From NCBI GenBank assembly GCA_013314775.1, contig JABUFB010000008.1, positions 558,001-622,000 on the forward strand: 64,000 nucleotides of DNA, read 5' to 3'. The DNA comes from Armatimonadota bacterium (lineage in GTDB: Bacteria; Armatimonadota; Zipacnadia; Zipacnadales; JABUFB01). Positions 43,942-54,600 of the stretch are shown piece after piece (position 1 is the stretch's first letter; each line of letters begins with the position of its first letter). A program made the translations under genes and the position numbers. A model generated the notes under the pieces. That model saw only the letters and a program-made list of their open reading frames with translations. It had not been told where the DNA came from and ran no database searches.

Positions 43942-44724
43942 TCAGGGCGCGGCGATCCAGGTGCAGGGCACCAGGCAGTCTTCGTCGGAATCGGTGCCAT
44001 GACTGCCCATATGCGATGGATCGCCGGTCTCGTGCTGGCCGTGGTCGGCGAGAATGATGATGGCGTAGTCAAGCGCCGCGAGTTCGCCGCACAGCCTCTG
44101 CAGACGCTGGTCGGTCTCCTGCACTTTCGGGCGCGCGCCGTCTCTGGCCGGCCCGAAGCGGTGGAAATGATCGTCCGTGCCACCGATCTGGGTGATAATG
44201 AACTCCGGAAGGCTCTCGCGGGCGATGCGCAGCGTGATTTCTTCGGTCCCGGCGTCATCAGGCACACGCGCGACACCCTTGTGCTGCGCGCAACGGGCCA
44301 GAAGGTCGCCGCCGGTGTATCCCGGGCGGCCACAACCCGCGGCCGAAAACCCCTTCGCGGCGAGCACTTCGAACAACGTCTCGCAGGCGAAGTCCATCTC
44401 CTTGGATCGCACACCGTGGCCCGCAAGGTCGGCGCCCGTGATCATCGTTGCGAAGTTCACCGGCGTGATCGAGGGCATGACCGAACGCAGAACGACCATG
44501 CGGTGGGCGCAGAGTGCGGACAGGAAAGGCATGTCGTTAGCGAAGTGGCGGAGGCTGTGCAGCCCGAGGGCATCCGGCGCGAGAACGGCAATGTGTCGGG
44601 ACCCCGTCAGGTCGACGAGCATCTCTGGGATCGGTGCACCGGTCGCGCCCGACGGCACAGGAATGTTCAGGGCTGCTGCAACCGTTGGGCAGACGCAGGT
44701 CATGGAGTATTCGGGAACGGGCAT
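43942..44724 (-). CDS. Alkaline-phosphatase-superfamily phosphodiesterase/nucleotide pyrophosphatase-like enzyme
   Basis: A 260-residue protein from the ATG at 44724; the upstream AAGGG is weak. The layout fits type I phosphodiesterases: Asp in VLAPDALGLHSL, a nucleophile Thr in PSITPVNFATMITG, GADLAGHGV as in NPP enzymes, GGTDDHFHRFGP, and ILADHGQHE as the second metal site. There is no signal peptide, so it is cytosolic, unlike typical family members. It is short because the capping insertions are missing. It is divergent from the gene at 44892 and upstream of a secreted glycosidase. Phosphonate, phosphodiester or sulfate ester substrates are all possible. Confidence 0.75.
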   Translation of the reverse strand: MPVPEYSMTCVCPTVAAALNIPVPSGATGAPIPEMLVDLTGSRHIAVLAPDALGLHSLRHFANDMPFLSALCAHRMVVLRSVMPSITPVNFATMITGADLAGHGVRSKEMDFACETLFEVLAAKGFSAAGCGRPGYTGGDLLARCAQHKGVARVPDDAGTEEITLRIARESLPEFIITQIGGTDDHFHRFGPARDGARPKVQETDQRLQRLCGELAALDYAIIILADHGQHETGDPSHMGSHGTDSDEDCLVPCTWIAAP

Positions 44725-44891
44725 GATCGAGTGACCCTTCAATGGTTTCTTGAGGCGGCTGCCCTTCACCACAAGGCCCCCCGAGACCTTCTGCCAACCG
44801 GCGAACAGGTAAGAGCACGACATGAGGGGAAGCATTTCGAAGCGGCGTGGGGCTGCCGTATTGGGCGATCAACAAATGGAGGACGCGGGAG

Positions 44892-47800
44892 ATGCGCTGG
44901 CTCATCCCATTTTTCCTGGCACTGACCGCAACCACCTGTTTCGGGATAGACATGCCCGACGGGGACATGGAACTCCCGGAAACGGGTCCGTGGAGCGTAT
45001 ACGGCACCCCGAGCGTAGTCGAGAAGAGCGATTTCGCGCGGACCGGCGCACGGTCGCTGCGAGTGGTGACCGACAATGTCCAGACCATGGGCGGCAACTA
45101 CGAGGGCACGTCACGCGCGCTGGGACGGTTCGAGGCCGGCGACCTGCTTCGCGTGTCCTTCTGGTACTGGGTGCGCGAGGGCAAGCAGATGGTGGTGGGC
45201 ATCGGCCCCACGTACTTCATCGGACGCTGGGTGCTGCCGCCCAGCACCGACTGGACCCGCGCCGACCTGAGCCTGCGCATCCCTCAGCCCGGCAGCTACA
45301 CGATCTGGCTGAGCCAGACAGACGCAGCCACCGAGTTTTTCGTGGACGACTTCAGCGTGGAGCTTGTACGAAGACCGGAATTGGGCACGGCGCCAGTGGG
45401 CCGGCGGATCTCCCTGACCGGCGGGCCGCTGCGGGTCACATTCTGCCCGGATACCGGCGCCCTCGCGGGCATTGAAAACCTCGGGACCGGTGAGGTCTAT
45501 GCGGCAGTAGGAGAGCGCCGACCGCTCTTCTCACTTCAGGTGCTGGATGAGGAAGGACTGGGCTATCAAACACTCTCCTTCGAGCAGATGAAGCTGACGG
45601 GAATGTCCACGCAGGACCCGCAGCGCCTGGAGTTGAGCTTCAGGGCTCAGGAGTTGCCGGTGAGCGTGACGGTGACCGTCCGCCTCTCCAACGACGGGGC
45701 GGCCCATTTTGGAGGAAGGGTCACCAACGACTCCCATCGCCCGGTCATGGCCTTCGAGCTGCCCATGGTGTACGGCATCTGCCCGGCCCGAGACCCGGAG
45801 AAACTCACGCTGGTTCACCCCTATGTCTGCGGGCAGATCGTGCCCAATGCAATCAAGTCCACGGGCTGCCAGACCGCATGGCCCGGTCGCGGCGTCATGG
45901 GCTGGATGGACCTGTCCGGCGAACAGGGCGGGGTGTATCTCGCTACCCACGACCCGAGCATGACGGGGACGCGACTGATGGCGCTCCCCGCGCCGGGCCC
46001 CAGTTTCGACATGTCCCTCACTCGCGAGATCGTGGTCAAGCCCGGGGAGACCTGGGACTGTCCGGAATCCGTGCTGGCGGTTCACCAGGGAGACTGGCAT
46101 GCTTCCGCCGACCGCTACCGGGCCTACTCGCGAAGCTGGATGAAGCCCCCGGATGCCCCGCAGTGGATGCACGACGCCAACGGCTGGCTACTCATTGGCG
46201 TCCAGAACGGCGTTCCGTTCCACCGCATACCTGATGTTTACCGGACGGCCCAATGGATGGGCATCGAGTACCTCCATGTGCAGGGTCAGGGCATCGACAA
46301 CATGTGGTTCGACGAGGAAGGCAAACGACATTCCCACGCCCTGAGCTACCTGTACCCCAGCCCGAAGTTCGGCACGCCCGCGGAGCTGAAAGATGCTATC
46401 CGCAGAATCCACGACAACGATGGGCACGTCATGTTCTACTACCTCTATGAGCGCTGGACGCCGAGCCACGATGTATCGGATGACTTTGGGACTGGAACGC
46501 GCGCCGACGTGCCGGAGGAGTACCTGCCGCCGGGACCCGACTTCTACCCGCAGAATGCACTGATCGAGAACCCCGGCGGTGTCCCGGCCACCGAGCACCC
46601 CTTCATGGCCCAGCGGATGATGTGCCTGGGTGCCCCCGGTTGGCAGGAATGGATGCGCCGGTGGGCCATCGATATCTACCTGAAGGAGTATGGGGCGGAC
46701 GGCTTCTACTGGGATGTGATGGGGCGTGGCGGGCCCTTTCGGTGCTTTAATGAGCGGCATGGGCACCAGGGGCAGAATGACTGGGCCGGCGGCTGCGCCG
46801 AAGTTCTGGATACGGTGACACGCGAAGGCCGGGCGATCAACCCGGACTACTCCTCGGCCATCGAGGGCTGCTCGGACGTACTGGGGCAATGGGTCGGCTA
46901 CCACCTCATGTCCGGCGCCACCATGACCCCCAATGTCTTCCGCTACACCTTCCCCGACTACCTGCTGGTTGACGGGTTCGCGAACACCACCTGGAAGCTG
47001 ACCCACCCCGAGAAAGCTCACCGCGTGTTCCTGAATGGAGAGCGGTTCGATATCACTGGCTACGACGCCCGCGTCAAACGCATCATCAATCTGCGGCGGC
47101 GCATCAAGCCCTTCATCGACTGGCCCGCGGTGTTCAAGGACACCGTTGGACTGGAGCTATCAGACCCGCGGGTGCAGGCCCGGGCATTCTGGCGCACCGA
47201 CGGCCGGAATCGGGTGATCGCGGTCACGATGATGAACGAAGAGGGCGTAGAGGGCGCGCAGGTTACCGTGGACCTGTCACCCATCGGCGCGCCCAAGACG
47301 GTGCACGTTTTCGGTCTGGACGGCCGGGTGGAACCGATCCGGGATGCCGATGCCACCGGTACCGCACCCGATGACTTCTGCGTACTGAATGTCCCCACAG
47401 ACCCCGTCTCGGCTGCGGTGATCGCAGCGGATGTCGAACCCAAACTGCGGGTAGTGCCCTGGCTGGAACAGATTATGCGGCCCGGCGAGGACGGGATGGA
47501 ATTGAGCCTGTTCTGCCCCATGGGATGGCTTGGATCATGCGATGTTGACGGCAAATTCCCGCCCGGCGAACTCGACATCGAGTCTCAGGGTGTGGCGCCT
47601 GTGTCCACCTGTCTACGCCGCGCAAGACTCCTGGACCGTGGCCATCTGAGGGGGCTCACCCGGTGGTCGAAGATCAGACTGGACGTTACCTGGGATACGG
47701 GCACCGCGGGAACCTGGTGTGTGCTCGCCCCGCCGCTTGTGAACGGGGACTTCGAGGAGGTCGAGGATGGGCGACTGGTCTACTGGGGCGCGCCGCCGTG

Positions 47801-48161
47801 CGAGGAGGACCCGGGTGAGGGCAAATGGTGCATCCGCCTGGACCGCGACACCGCGCCGCTGAAACACGTCTCATCCCTCACGCCGCTGAAGCCCAATACG
47901 CGGTACCGCTTCCGCTGCATGATCAGGCGCAGCCCCAATGCGACGCAGTGGGCCGGTGCGCATGTGGTGGAGTATCTCGAAGGCAGCACATTCGAGCGTT
48001 CCGCGGTCCTGAACAGCACCCGCCTCGGAGAGTGGGAAACCCTCGAGACGGTCTTCACCAGTCACCCGGATCCGCGCAGTTCCGCGATCTACCTGTACAA
48101 CTTCGACGAGAACGAGCCCGCGTGGTTTGACGGTTTGGAGCTGACAGAGGTGCGGGAATAA
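44892..48161 (+). CDS. Very large secreted glycosidase-like protein (DUF6259-like)
   Basis: A 1089-residue protein from the ATG at 44892, with GGAGG 9 bases upstream. A signal peptide (IPFFLALTATTCFG) is followed by a jelly-roll domain, a GH-type sandwich at about 170-430 and a TIM barrel at about 435-740. The barrel carries EYLHVQGQGIDNMWFDEEG and YGADGFYWDVMGRGG, where the Asp in FYWDV is a nucleophile candidate as in clan-D-like enzymes. A C-terminal jelly roll (about 960-1089) ends with a strand motif AWFDGLELTEV. I recall DUF6259 proteins of this design, but the family call is tentative and the substrate unknown. Confidence 0.6.
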   Translation: MRWLIPFFLALTATTCFGIDMPDGDMELPETGPWSVYGTPSVVEKSDFARTGARSLRVVTDNVQTMGGNYEGTSRALGRFEAGDLLRVSFWYWVREGKQMVVGIGPTYFIGRWVLPPSTDWTRADLSLRIPQPGSYTIWLSQTDAATEFFVDDFSVELVRRPELGTAPVGRRISLTGGPLRVTFCPDTGALAGIENLGTGEVYAAVGERRPLFSLQVLDEEGLGYQTLSFEQMKLTGMSTQDPQRLELSFRAQELPVSVTVTVRLSNDGAAHFGGRVTNDSHRPVMAFELPMVYGICPARDPEKLTLVHPYVCGQIVPNAIKSTGCQTAWPGRGVMGWMDLSGEQGGVYLATHDPSMTGTRLMALPAPGPSFDMSLTREIVVKPGETWDCPESVLAVHQGDWHASADRYRAYSRSWMKPPDAPQWMHDANGWLLIGVQNGVPFHRIPDVYRTAQWMGIEYLHVQGQGIDNMWFDEEGKRHSHALSYLYPSPKFGTPAELKDAIRRIHDNDGHVMFYYLYERWTPSHDVSDDFGTGTRADVPEEYLPPGPDFYPQNALIENPGGVPATEHPFMAQRMMCLGAPGWQEWMRRWAIDIYLKEYGADGFYWDVMGRGGPFRCFNERHGHQGQNDWAGGCAEVLDTVTREGRAINPDYSSAIEGCSDVLGQWVGYHLMSGATMTPNVFRYTFPDYLLVDGFANTTWKLTHPEKAHRVFLNGERFDITGYDARVKRIINLRRRIKPFIDWPAVFKDTVGLELSDPRVQARAFWRTDGRNRVIAVTMMNEEGVEGAQVTVDLSPIGAPKTVHVFGLDGRVEPIRDADATGTAPDDFCVLNVPTDPVSAAVIAADVEPKLRVVPWLEQIMRPGEDGMELSLFCPMGWLGSCDVDGKFPPGELDIESQGVAPVSTCLRRARLLDRGHLRGLTRWSKIRLDVTWDTGTAGTWCVLAPPLVNGDFEEVEDGRLVYWGAPPCEEDPGEGKWCIRLDRDTAPLKHVSSLTPLKPNTRYRFRCMIRRSPNATQWAGAHVVEYLEGSTFERSAVLNSTRLGEWETLETVFTSHPDPRSSAIYLYNFDENEPAWFDGLELTEVRE

Positions 48162-48185
48162 CAGGCCATCCTTGTTGCGCTTTCC

Positions 48186-48215
48186 TTGAGAAAATCAGGT
48201 GCAATTCGGTGTAAG
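48186..48215 (+). promoter_or_regulatory. Weak promoter candidate for the Flp pilin
   Basis: TTGAGA at 48186 and TGTAAG at 48210-48215 are 18 bp apart in the 107-bp gap before the pilin gene. Both boxes are imperfect, so this is a low-confidence call. Confidence 0.3.
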
Positions 48216-48268
48216 AGCCCTGCAAACGGGGTATACCGAGCTTGGTCTAATCAAGGAGAGATCAAGAG

Positions 48269-48445
48269 ATGATCAACCCTATCCGGCGTCTCTGGCATGA
48301 CGAAGACGGCAATACATCGGTCGAGTATGCGCTGTTACTGGTTGTTATTGTCGTGGGTTGCCTTCCCGCCTGGACAGCATTGCGCAACAGCCTGGTCTCC
48401 GCTCTTGAGGACGTGGAGCAGGCGATGGGCCAGTCGACCGGATAG
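48269..48445 (+). CDS. Flp-type (type IVb) pilin, orphan
   Basis: A 58-residue protein. The short basic N-terminus ends in a DEDG leader peptide. Cleavage after Gly14 would expose NTSVEYALL with Glu at +5, the prepilin-peptidase rule for Flp pilins. A hydrophobic helix LLLVVIVVGCLPAW then forms the membrane and assembly segment, and a short acidic tail follows. AGGAGAG precedes the ATG by about 9 bases. None of the Tad secretion genes (tadV/cpaA, cpaC, cpaF, tadB, tadC) lies in the window, so assembly must rely on genes elsewhere. It is squeezed between two glycosidase genes, with 13 bp to the converging stop. Confidence 0.85.
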   Translation: MINPIRRLWHDEDGNTSVEYALLLVVIVVGCLPAWTALRNSLVSALEDVEQAMGQSTG

Positions 48446-48458
48446 CGTCCGCTCAGGA

Positions 48459-51400
48459 TCAGCGCGGCACTGCAAGAAAAACCTGGGACGTGCCCTGAGC
48501 GATGACTCGGCCTTTCTCGTCGACTAACCGCGGGGTAATGCGAGCGCGGTCGGAAAACTGAAGCGGGATTTCGAGTTCACTCCCCGGACGCGCGGAGATG
48601 CTGTGCGTCCGGGTCCCTCTTGCGTCACTGACCTCCACGATCACCGTACATCGCGACCTGTCCACCGCCCCCATGTTCACAGACACAGGCATCTCAACCA
48701 CATCTCCACTGGATACCAAGCCACTCACAGGCTGCACATCCATAGGCGGGGGTGTGGTTACCGGTACGTGAGCTTTACCCGTGACCCTGTCCCCCACTCC
48801 CCACGAGACCGGGATGGTGTGGGGGCCTTCGGTCCGCAGGTCAAGGTTGACCAGCGCCAGCCGGGTGCACAGGCCCGGGTCAAGCGTAAACTTCCCCGTC
48901 CTTTGGCCAGCAACCTCCACGAAGCCCACCAGGGGACGATCTGTCAGGTTGCGTACATTCGTGCGGACGATCCCCTTGCCGTAAAGCGAAGGCAGCTCAA
49001 GTTGGGTAAGTGCCACGGGCGGCTCCTGGAGAAGGGCCGTGCCGAAACGTTCGGGAACGTGGAATCCCCCGTAGGTGGGTGACCAGGCGGTATGGGGAGC
49101 GGTTGAGCCCTGTGCGAAGCGGTTCCGGCAGAAGTTCACAAACATCATGGACTTGCGCGAGACACCCCCAGCTTCCAGATCTCGCCACGGGATGGACAGC
49201 TCCGCGAACCAGGCGTCATCGCGCTTTGCGACCGCGGACTCCACGTCAGGATTCCAGGTGGGGTCCTGGCCGATCTCATCGTACAGCGAGTTGTTGGTGT
49301 TCAGGATGAAGTGGGCGTACGGAGTGCGGCCGGGCCCGGCGATGAAGAACTCAATCCCGTCATCCACCCAGACCATCGGGGTATCGTGCCCGGTCTGCTT
49401 CGCCACAATACTGTCCATCGCTGGCTCCGGACACTTGAATGCGACGTATAGCGCCGCGTCATCGTAGGTGATCCAGGCCGCGGTATCGAGACCAGTCTTC
49501 CCGCCGGTGGAGGCGTCACGAAATCCGTCGGCCACTGCCGACTGCTTCCAGGCCTCATCATCCAGCATTCCGTCAATCACCGGTGCGACGGGGCAAGCCC
49601 TCGGCAAGACCACGGGCGATGAGCCCCTCCGCCCGCTACCGCGACGGGTGACGGCGACCTTGACCGTGGCAGTCGTGTCCCGTCCGTCGAGGCTCGCCTG
49701 TCTGCCGGCCAGGGCGTTCTCGAGCCCCACGATCAGATCGGCAATGGCGCGGCGCACCTGGTGCATTTTCCGGGTCTCGAAAGCCACGCCACCCATGGGA
49801 TTGGCCCACGGGATCGCGTCCACCAGCGCGTTCATCGATTCTCGCGCGTTCCCGGCGAGCGCTCGCACCTTGGGGTCCGGGCTTTCCAGTGCTCGAGCGA
49901 TGGTTCGCTCAAGGGTGAACAGATAGCGGTAGTCATCGACGCCCTCGCGCATGCCGTCCCAGGCCAGGGTGGGGATTGCGCCCTGGTAGGTGCTCCAATC
50001 ATTGGGCTTCAGCAGGTGCGGGTAGGTAGTTGCCTGTTCTTTGGGCTCGGCGGAGTTCGCGATACTTCCATCGAAGTCGTTGAAAACGTCCTCATGCGGC
50101 CGGCAGAAAGTCCAGGCAACCGAGGCCTTCGCGCCGGTCTTCCAGAAGAAGAACCCCGCGCCGTAGCGGTTGTGAAAGAGGTAGCCTTCCTGGGGGAAGG
50201 GGTTCACATAGCAACCGGTGCCGTACCACCAGAACTCAGCGCCGGTCTGTTCGCAGGCTTCGCGGGCCTTACGCGCAGTGCCCTCAGCGGCAACGAGGCC
50301 CGTCACGAAACATGGTGCGTCGAGGTACTCCGAAGCTTTCTCCAGGAAGTCAAGGCGGTAGAAAGTGGCGTAGGTATTGGCTCCGCCGGCATGCCAGGCC
50401 TGGTACTCCTGAATCGCGTAGGTATTGTCGCCCCCCGGCTCATCCACACCGTAGAAGTACCAGGTGGCAGGCGCGTCCTTCGTGGCCTCGCAGGCTGCCC
50501 GAGCAACGGCCTCCACGCCGCGCCTAATCTCCCCGGGCCAGACGTCCGCATTCAGATCCGCCTGAATCCCCAGAATGTCCTTGATCCGCGGCGCCATGCC
50601 GCCATACGAGCAGACGTGGGGGCCCGGCAAGCCGGCTTCAATGCACTGTGCCGCCAGCTTGTTGTAAGCCGACGGGTCGAACTTCGCCTTTCCGTCCTTG
50701 ATCTCGGACAGGTCGACGCTACCCAGAGGCATCTCGACGAGGCCGGTCACGCCGTGCCGTGCGAAGTCCTTCAGTTCGTCGAGCACCTGCGCATCGCTCA
50801 TGTTTCGCCACCGACCAGTGTCGGCGTACAGCAGCCAGAACTTGTCATCAGGCTTGTCCAGCTTGAAAGGCAGGACTTCCACATCCAGCGGGAGCTCAAG
50901 GGCCGGCTTTCCCTCAGCCTGGATGCGCACGTTGAGGCGGTGGGTGCCCGGCGTGGCCTCCGGGGCGGCATGCAAGTCGAACCAAAGCACTGCGCAGCTT
51001 GCGGCGGGAACATCGAAGTCTTCCTCTTTGAGCACTCCGTGGTGGTCCGGCACGGTGCGCTTACCGTCTGCACAGGGCAAGAGCAGTTCCGGTGTGATAT
51101 ACCACTGCCGAGACCGCCAGCCGGTGCGCTGGGGCCAGAAGTGGGCATGGCGGATTTCAGCGGTGATTGGCGCCTGTCCAACGTCGACGGTGCAGGTGAG
51201 CTTGCTGAGGTCCTCCAGCGCCCAGACGCTGACCCAGACGGGCTCAAACTCGTCCGGGGTGACGAACGCGGACAGGCGATCCACGCGCTCCTCGGGCTTC
51301 GGTGCGCGATCGGGGCGATTATCGCCGGGATCGCCGGTCACGAAGGGGATCATGCCCGCTGCGGATTCAGCGGGGACAGGATCGGGCGGCGCCCAATTCT

Positions 51401-51542
51401 GAACAGTGAGTCTCGCCTGAGTGAAGGGCTCGCCGGGGTCCACCCGGTCGTACGTCACCCCACCGATGGTGACGGGGCCCTCCTGGCACAGGGCAGGGAT
51501 TGTGAAAATGGCAGCAATACACAGCAAGACGAAAGTTCTCAT
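48459..51542 (-). CDS. Secreted DUF4091/GH123-like glycosidase with CBM9
   Basis: A 1027-residue protein with ATG after GGAGG. A signal peptide (VLLCIAAIFTIPALC) is followed by N-terminal sandwiches, where LPLDVEVLPFKL ends the linker typical of GH123-like proteins. A TIM barrel has Glu368 in YFYGVDEPGG, and WDGMREGVDDYRYLFTLE is the DUF4091 signature. Residues about 650-830 are a CBM9-like domain (PVIDGMLDDEAWKQSA, VDDGIEFFIAG). A beta-rich tail remains. GH123 members act on N-acetylgalactosaminides through substrate assistance with a neighbouring Asp-Glu pair, which VDEP could be. It is the last gene of a minus-strand run after GH106. Confidence 0.75.
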   Translation of the reverse strand: MRTFVLLCIAAIFTIPALCQEGPVTIGGVTYDRVDPGEPFTQARLTVQNWAPPDPVPAESAAGMIPFVTGDPGDNRPDRAPKPEERVDRLSAFVTPDEFEPVWVSVWALEDLSKLTCTVDVGQAPITAEIRHAHFWPQRTGWRSRQWYITPELLLPCADGKRTVPDHHGVLKEEDFDVPAASCAVLWFDLHAAPEATPGTHRLNVRIQAEGKPALELPLDVEVLPFKLDKPDDKFWLLYADTGRWRNMSDAQVLDELKDFARHGVTGLVEMPLGSVDLSEIKDGKAKFDPSAYNKLAAQCIEAGLPGPHVCSYGGMAPRIKDILGIQADLNADVWPGEIRRGVEAVARAACEATKDAPATWYFYGVDEPGGDNTYAIQEYQAWHAGGANTYATFYRLDFLEKASEYLDAPCFVTGLVAAEGTARKAREACEQTGAEFWWYGTGCYVNPFPQEGYLFHNRYGAGFFFWKTGAKASVAWTFCRPHEDVFNDFDGSIANSAEPKEQATTYPHLLKPNDWSTYQGAIPTLAWDGMREGVDDYRYLFTLERTIARALESPDPKVRALAGNARESMNALVDAIPWANPMGGVAFETRKMHQVRRAIADLIVGLENALAGRQASLDGRDTTATVKVAVTRRGSGRRGSSPVVLPRACPVAPVIDGMLDDEAWKQSAVADGFRDASTGGKTGLDTAAWITYDDAALYVAFKCPEPAMDSIVAKQTGHDTPMVWVDDGIEFFIAGPGRTPYAHFILNTNNSLYDEIGQDPTWNPDVESAVAKRDDAWFAELSIPWRDLEAGGVSRKSMMFVNFCRNRFAQGSTAPHTAWSPTYGGFHVPERFGTALLQEPPVALTQLELPSLYGKGIVRTNVRNLTDRPLVGFVEVAGQRTGKFTLDPGLCTRLALVNLDLRTEGPHTIPVSWGVGDRVTGKAHVPVTTPPPMDVQPVSGLVSSGDVVEMPVSVNMGAVDRSRCTVIVEVSDARGTRTHSISARPGSELEIPLQFSDRARITPRLVDEKGRVIAQGTSQVFLAVPR

Positions 51543-51686
51543 GGTCTCTACCTCCGTCGGTCATCTCGCGACTGACTCGAATTGATAGTTCTGCAGCCCA
51601 GTCGGCGCACTGGAGCCGCACTTGGCAGCTGCCGGCACAGGCTCGGGGTACGCATCGGAATCGGATGCCTGAACCCCGCCGTGCGG

Positions 51687-54600
51687 CTAAGGGGTCCTCG
51701 ATACCGGCACCACTATCCCCGCCTGCAGTGTGACCGGACCGATCAGGCCAGATTCCAGCAGCGGCGAGTCTTTGTGCCAGTGCTTGTAGGTTGCGAAGGC
51801 AATGCGTCCCGTGGCCGGTCTCGGCTGGCCCTGGGCAAGCCACTCCGGGATCGCTTTGAGCGGGCCGCCCCCAGCCCATTCCGCGTCTTCCGGGAACTGC
51901 TCGTCGCCGATCAGGCGATTGGGCCACAGGTTCGTGACGCTGATTTCCAGCAAATTGTCGCCGGGTTTCAGCACATCGGTCACGTCCACTTCGAAAGGCG
52001 GCTTCCAGAAGATGCCCAACGGAGTGCCATTCACGCTCACGCGGGCGATTTCGCGGACCTGCCCAAGTTCCAGCTTCACCCGGCGGTCTGCGCCCAGAAA
52101 TCCGGCCGGAACATTGACTGTGCGGGTGTAGGTCGCGGTGCCGGAGAAGTACTTGATGCCCGGCACATCACTCTCGGGCCATGAGATGAGCTTGTCGAAG
52201 GTGGCGGACTCCGGAGCGCCAAGATTGGGCGGAAATCGCACCTGCCACGGGCCGGTGACTTGGAGGGGTTCCGGGACTTCCGCAACCGATTCTTGTGCGG
52301 TCTGTCCGGTATCCAGGGCGATCTCATAGTCGCCGTTCTGCCAGGCAGTCAACGTAACATCCCCGTCGGGGCTCACGGCCAGTTCGGCCGGAGTGACGTC
52401 GAGACGGGTGGCCTCGGATTCCGTGCCCTCGGGCAGGCTGATGGTCTGGTTCTCTGAGTAGGTGCGGGAGTAGGGTTTGCCATCCAACGAGTAGTCCACC
52501 CGGAGTTGCTTGACGATCAGGGGCGCCGGGTCTCCCGCAAGCTGGTTGCCCGCGACCACGCTGAGAGTGTTATCCTTGACCATCCCGGCGAGGACTTCGG
52601 TAACGTCGACGGTCGCGGGCTTGGGCTCGGGCGCGCCTTCCGGCGGCAGGATGCCGTACAGGGCACGCTTTATCTCAAGTTTTCCTTCCTGCCCCTCAAC
52701 CGCCTCGCCCGGGCGGGGCAACCGCACGGTCTCGTTCTCTTCAACCGTAATCGTTCCCGGTTTTCCGTTGTACACATATTGCACCCGCATCTGCTTGACC
52801 ACGTTCTGCGCGGGGTCGCCGGCGAGGGCATTGGTAGCGGCAACGGTCAGCGTCCCATTGCGCACCAGCGCGGCGACCTGCTGCGTCACATCCACCATGT
52901 CCTGCTGCGGCATGGATAGCACACCGTAGACAGCGCGCCGGATCTCGAGATTGGGCAGGTTCGCGGTGCGCCAGGAGACCAGCGGGCGGCCGTCGAGAGT
53001 GGCTGAGACCGCGTGAGGAGGCGTCGCTGATTCGGGTGGGAACACGACGAAAATCGAATCCGCCGGACCAAAGCGCAGGCTGACCACCGTGCGCCCGTGA
53101 TCTTCGCGCCACAGCGGAGCGGGCTTCATGCTGCCTGTGACCGCATCCCACAGTTGCGGAGCGCGTCCGGTAATGCGGAAGGAGCAGTCCACAGCCTCCA
53201 CTCGCCGGCTCTGGCTGGAGACGAAGTAGATGTCGTGCCCCGCAATGACGCGGTGTATGTATGGAATGCGTACATCACCGCGCAGAGGCGTGTACTGGAA
53301 ATCGGGCGGGACGTTCATTTCTGCCAGAACATCCTCCAGCGGCTTGCCCCAGATGATTCGGCCCTTGCCCACGCGGTTTTCGGTGACCGTCTGCCCATCG
53401 CACGGGCCCCACAGTTGGGCGGCCAGGGCCCGAACCCGTACGTCGGCATCAGGGTAACCCGAGAGACCCGGAGCGCCTGTGGGCGGCCTTCCCATGACGG
53501 TGGCCCCATCGCGCACCAGCGATGCGATCTTCTCCAGAATGGGCAGCGACATGGTGTCGCGATCGGGGAGAATGAGCATCCGGTAGTTCATCCCGTCCGG
53601 CAGGACGAGGTGTCCGTCCTTGACCGACATGCGGTTGAGGAGCACCTCGGAACTGCAGCCGTCGTAGTCATATCCCGGGGGCGGGACAGGACGCAGGCCG
53701 CTGCGACCTGGCAGTCCCGCCGGGGCGCCCTCACCCTGGTAGTAGCACAGATCGGCGTAGAACAGGCCCTCTTGCAGGAGATACTGGCAACGGGCGAGGT
53801 AGGTCAGCCATGCGGGACTCTCATTCCACCAGGTGTTCGTGCGCTCGAAGTGGAAGCCCCAGGGTCCCATAGTCATCCCGGGCCGCACCGTCTCCCAGGG
53901 CTGCTGCGCGTAACGGTGGAAGATGAAACGGTTGACCCCGCCGCAGTAGATGAAGTCGCCCAGTTGTTTGAGCGAAAACGGGTGATTCTGCCAGCGCCCG
54001 TTCTCAGGGCTGGCAGTGAAGGCCTCGGCACCCACAAACTTCCGGCCATTGGTGTGGGCGATGGAGGAGGCCATCTTCCCGCCGCTGTGGTCCGCTCCCC
54101 ACCCCACCCAGAATTCGGTCATCGGAATGTCGCCGCGTGCGCCGGAGATCAGCTCATTGAAGCCCGCATTGCCGTAGGGCTCCACGGACAGCATCATCCC
54201 GTGGCGGTGGGCCAGCTCGGCGTAATGCCCGAAGTAGCAGTCGGCGAACAGGTCGCCGATGGTCTGGCGGTAGTCCCACAGGAAGCGCTCCGACTGCTCC
54301 AGACTGTCCACCACGCGGCCCGTTAGCGCCGGCAGGAAGGGCCACAGAGCGTACCCGCGCCGGGCCTGGAACTCCTCGGGCATCTTCTGGGTCCAGTTCT
54401 GGCAATCCACCTCGTAACTGTCGATAAGGATATTATTCAGCACCTTGCCCGCAAGCGGCCCGATCTCCTGGATCACCTTACCCAGCATCCCATTGAAATG
54501 AGCTTCCGCTGCCTCCTTGCTCATCTTGTCGCATTCCAGGCCGCGCCCGGAATCTGAAGCCGGGTGGTTCTCCTTGCCCGTGAGGGTGTAGCCCATGCGC

